Of a DNA stretch of 7,827 nt, positions 7,242-7,827 are shown in pieces (position 1 is the stretch's first letter; every line of letters starts with the position of its first letter). Location: contig JACCTQ010000016.1 of NCBI GenBank assembly GCA_013812265.1, positions 1-7,827 of the forward strand, written 5' to 3'. The position numbers and the translations under genes are program-made. The stretch is from Actinomycetota bacterium (GTDB lineage: Bacteria; Actinomycetota; Thermoleophilia; Gaiellales; Gaiellaceae). The notes under the pieces were generated by a model, which was not told the DNA's origin, searched no databases, and saw only the letters and a program-made list of their open reading frames with translations.

Positions 7242-7247
7242 TACAAT
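7242..7247 (+). promoter_or_regulatory. -10 box TACAAT placed for leaderless transcription of the dehydrogenase gene
   Basis: TACAAT matches the sigma-70 -10 consensus at five of six bases and ends eight bases before the ATG at 7256. Transcription normally begins about seven bases after a -10 box, so the transcript would start at or one or two bases before the ATG. No Shine-Dalgarno sequence stands in the normal window; the only GGAGG-like bases (7219-7223) are more than 30 bases upstream and before the promoter. No good -35 box is seen at 16-18 bases. Leaderless transcripts of this layout are common in actinomycetes. Confidence 0.6.
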
Positions 7248-7255
7248 CGCCCGCC

Positions 7256-7827
7256 ATGGAAACCGGCACGATCGTCGTCCTCGAGGGCGACGAGACGGGA
7301 CAGGAGCTGCTCGAGGAGACGCTGCGCGTCGTGCAGCCGGACGTCGTCGGAATCGAGCTCGAGCTCCCCCGCTTCGATCTCTCACTCGCCTCGCGCCGCG
7401 AGACGCGGAACGGCGTCGTCGAGGAGGCTGCAGCCGCGATCAGGCAGGCCGGGCTCGGGCTCAAGGCCGCGACCATCACTCCAGAGGGCCGGGACGACGT
7501 CGGCTCGCCGAACCGGATCCTGCGCGAGGCGATCGGAGGCAGGGTGATCGTCAGGACCGGCCGCCGCATACCCGGCGTCGTTCCACTCGGCGGCGTGCAC
7601 GCGCCCATCTCAGTCGTCCGCATGGCCGTCGGCGACGCCTACGGGGCGAAGGAATGGCGCGAGGGCGAGGGAGACGACGAGGTCGCCTTTCGCACCGAGA
7701 AGATCGAGCGACGCATCTGCCGCTCGGTCGCCGAGTTCGCTTTCCGGCAAGCGGAGCGCACGGGCGCCAAGGTCTTCGGCGGCCCCAAGTACACCGTCAG
7801 CCCCACCTACGAGGGGATGCTCAAGGA
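7256..7827 (+). CDS. Isocitrate/isopropylmalate-family dehydrogenase, N-terminal 190 residues (3' end off window)
   Basis: This is the N-terminal part of an NAD(P)-dependent beta-decarboxylating dehydrogenase, which oxidises a 2-hydroxyacid such as isocitrate to the 2-oxoacid and CO2. The opening VVLEGDETGQE (7-17) is the family GDG-type start. SPNRILR (84-90) keeps the S-x-N-x-x-x-R spacing of the isocitrate-binding loop in E. coli Icd (S113, N115, R119). R100, R122, Y129 (seven after R122) and K178 fall where Icd has R129, R153, Y160 and K230. Isopropylmalate dehydrogenases carry a different loop here, so isocitrate is the better guess for substrate. The cofactor-binding half is outside the window, so NAD versus NADP cannot be judged. 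The ATG at 7256 directly precedes the conserved strand and follows a -10-like box. The gene is divergent from topIB across 56 bases. The family is secure and the exact substrate moderate. Confidence 0.85.
   Translation, partial: METGTIVVLEGDETGQELLEETLRVVQPDVVGIELELPRFDLSLASRRETRNGVVEEAAAAIRQAGLGLKAATITPEGRDDVGSPNRILREAIGGRVIVRTGRRIPGVVPLGGVHAPISVVRMAVGDAYGAKEWREGEGDDEVAFRTEKIERRICRSVAEFAFRQAERTGAKVFGGPKYTVSPTYEGMLK

Overview
This is a GC-rich bacterial chromosomal window with third-position G/C in nearly every codon, GTG starts and long mirror-image open frames opposite the real genes. That composition, an actinobacterial-looking TopIB and an isocitrate/isopropylmalate-family dehydrogenase suggest a deep-branching actinomycete, perhaps Thermoleophilia. 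The lineage is inferred from sequence style, not from a search. I see no transposase, integrase, CRISPR array, tRNA, rRNA or phage gene.

Layout. Positions 1-5967 hold a two-gene minus-strand operon for an AddAB-type helicase-nuclease. The upstream gene (5967 to 3031) encodes an AddB-like subunit with a degenerate motor and a C-terminal PD-(D/E)XK nuclease domain carrying four candidate iron-sulfur cysteines. The downstream gene (3034 to beyond position 1) encodes an AddA-like UvrD/RecB-family helicase with a C-terminal nuclease domain cut by the window edge. The stop of the first and the GTG start of the second share GTGA. Positions 5968-6182 are a 215-base gap holding a 23-base imperfect inverted repeat (20 of 23 paired) that encloses smaller hairpins. 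Positions 6183-7199 (minus) encode a complete type IB DNA topoisomerase with all five catalytic residues. Positions 7200-7255 are a short divergent spacer with a -10-like box placed for a leaderless transcript. Positions 7256-7827 (plus) encode the first 190 residues of an isocitrate/isopropylmalate-family dehydrogenase.

How the genes work together. The AddA/AddB-like pair should process double-strand DNA ends: AddA unwinds, both nucleases cut, and the product is a 3' tail for RecA. TopIB relaxes supercoils and lies upstream on the same strand, but the structured 215-base gap makes co-transcription uncertain. The dehydrogenase is metabolic and divergent, with no evident link to repair.

Most of the window is ordinary DNA repair and metabolism. 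The points most worth a second look are a perfect sliding-clamp-binding pentapeptide (QLSLF) in the AddA-like linker, the inverted-repeat element at 6018-6180, the altered cysteine spacing and Walker A of the AddB-like protein, and the likely leaderless start of the dehydrogenase.
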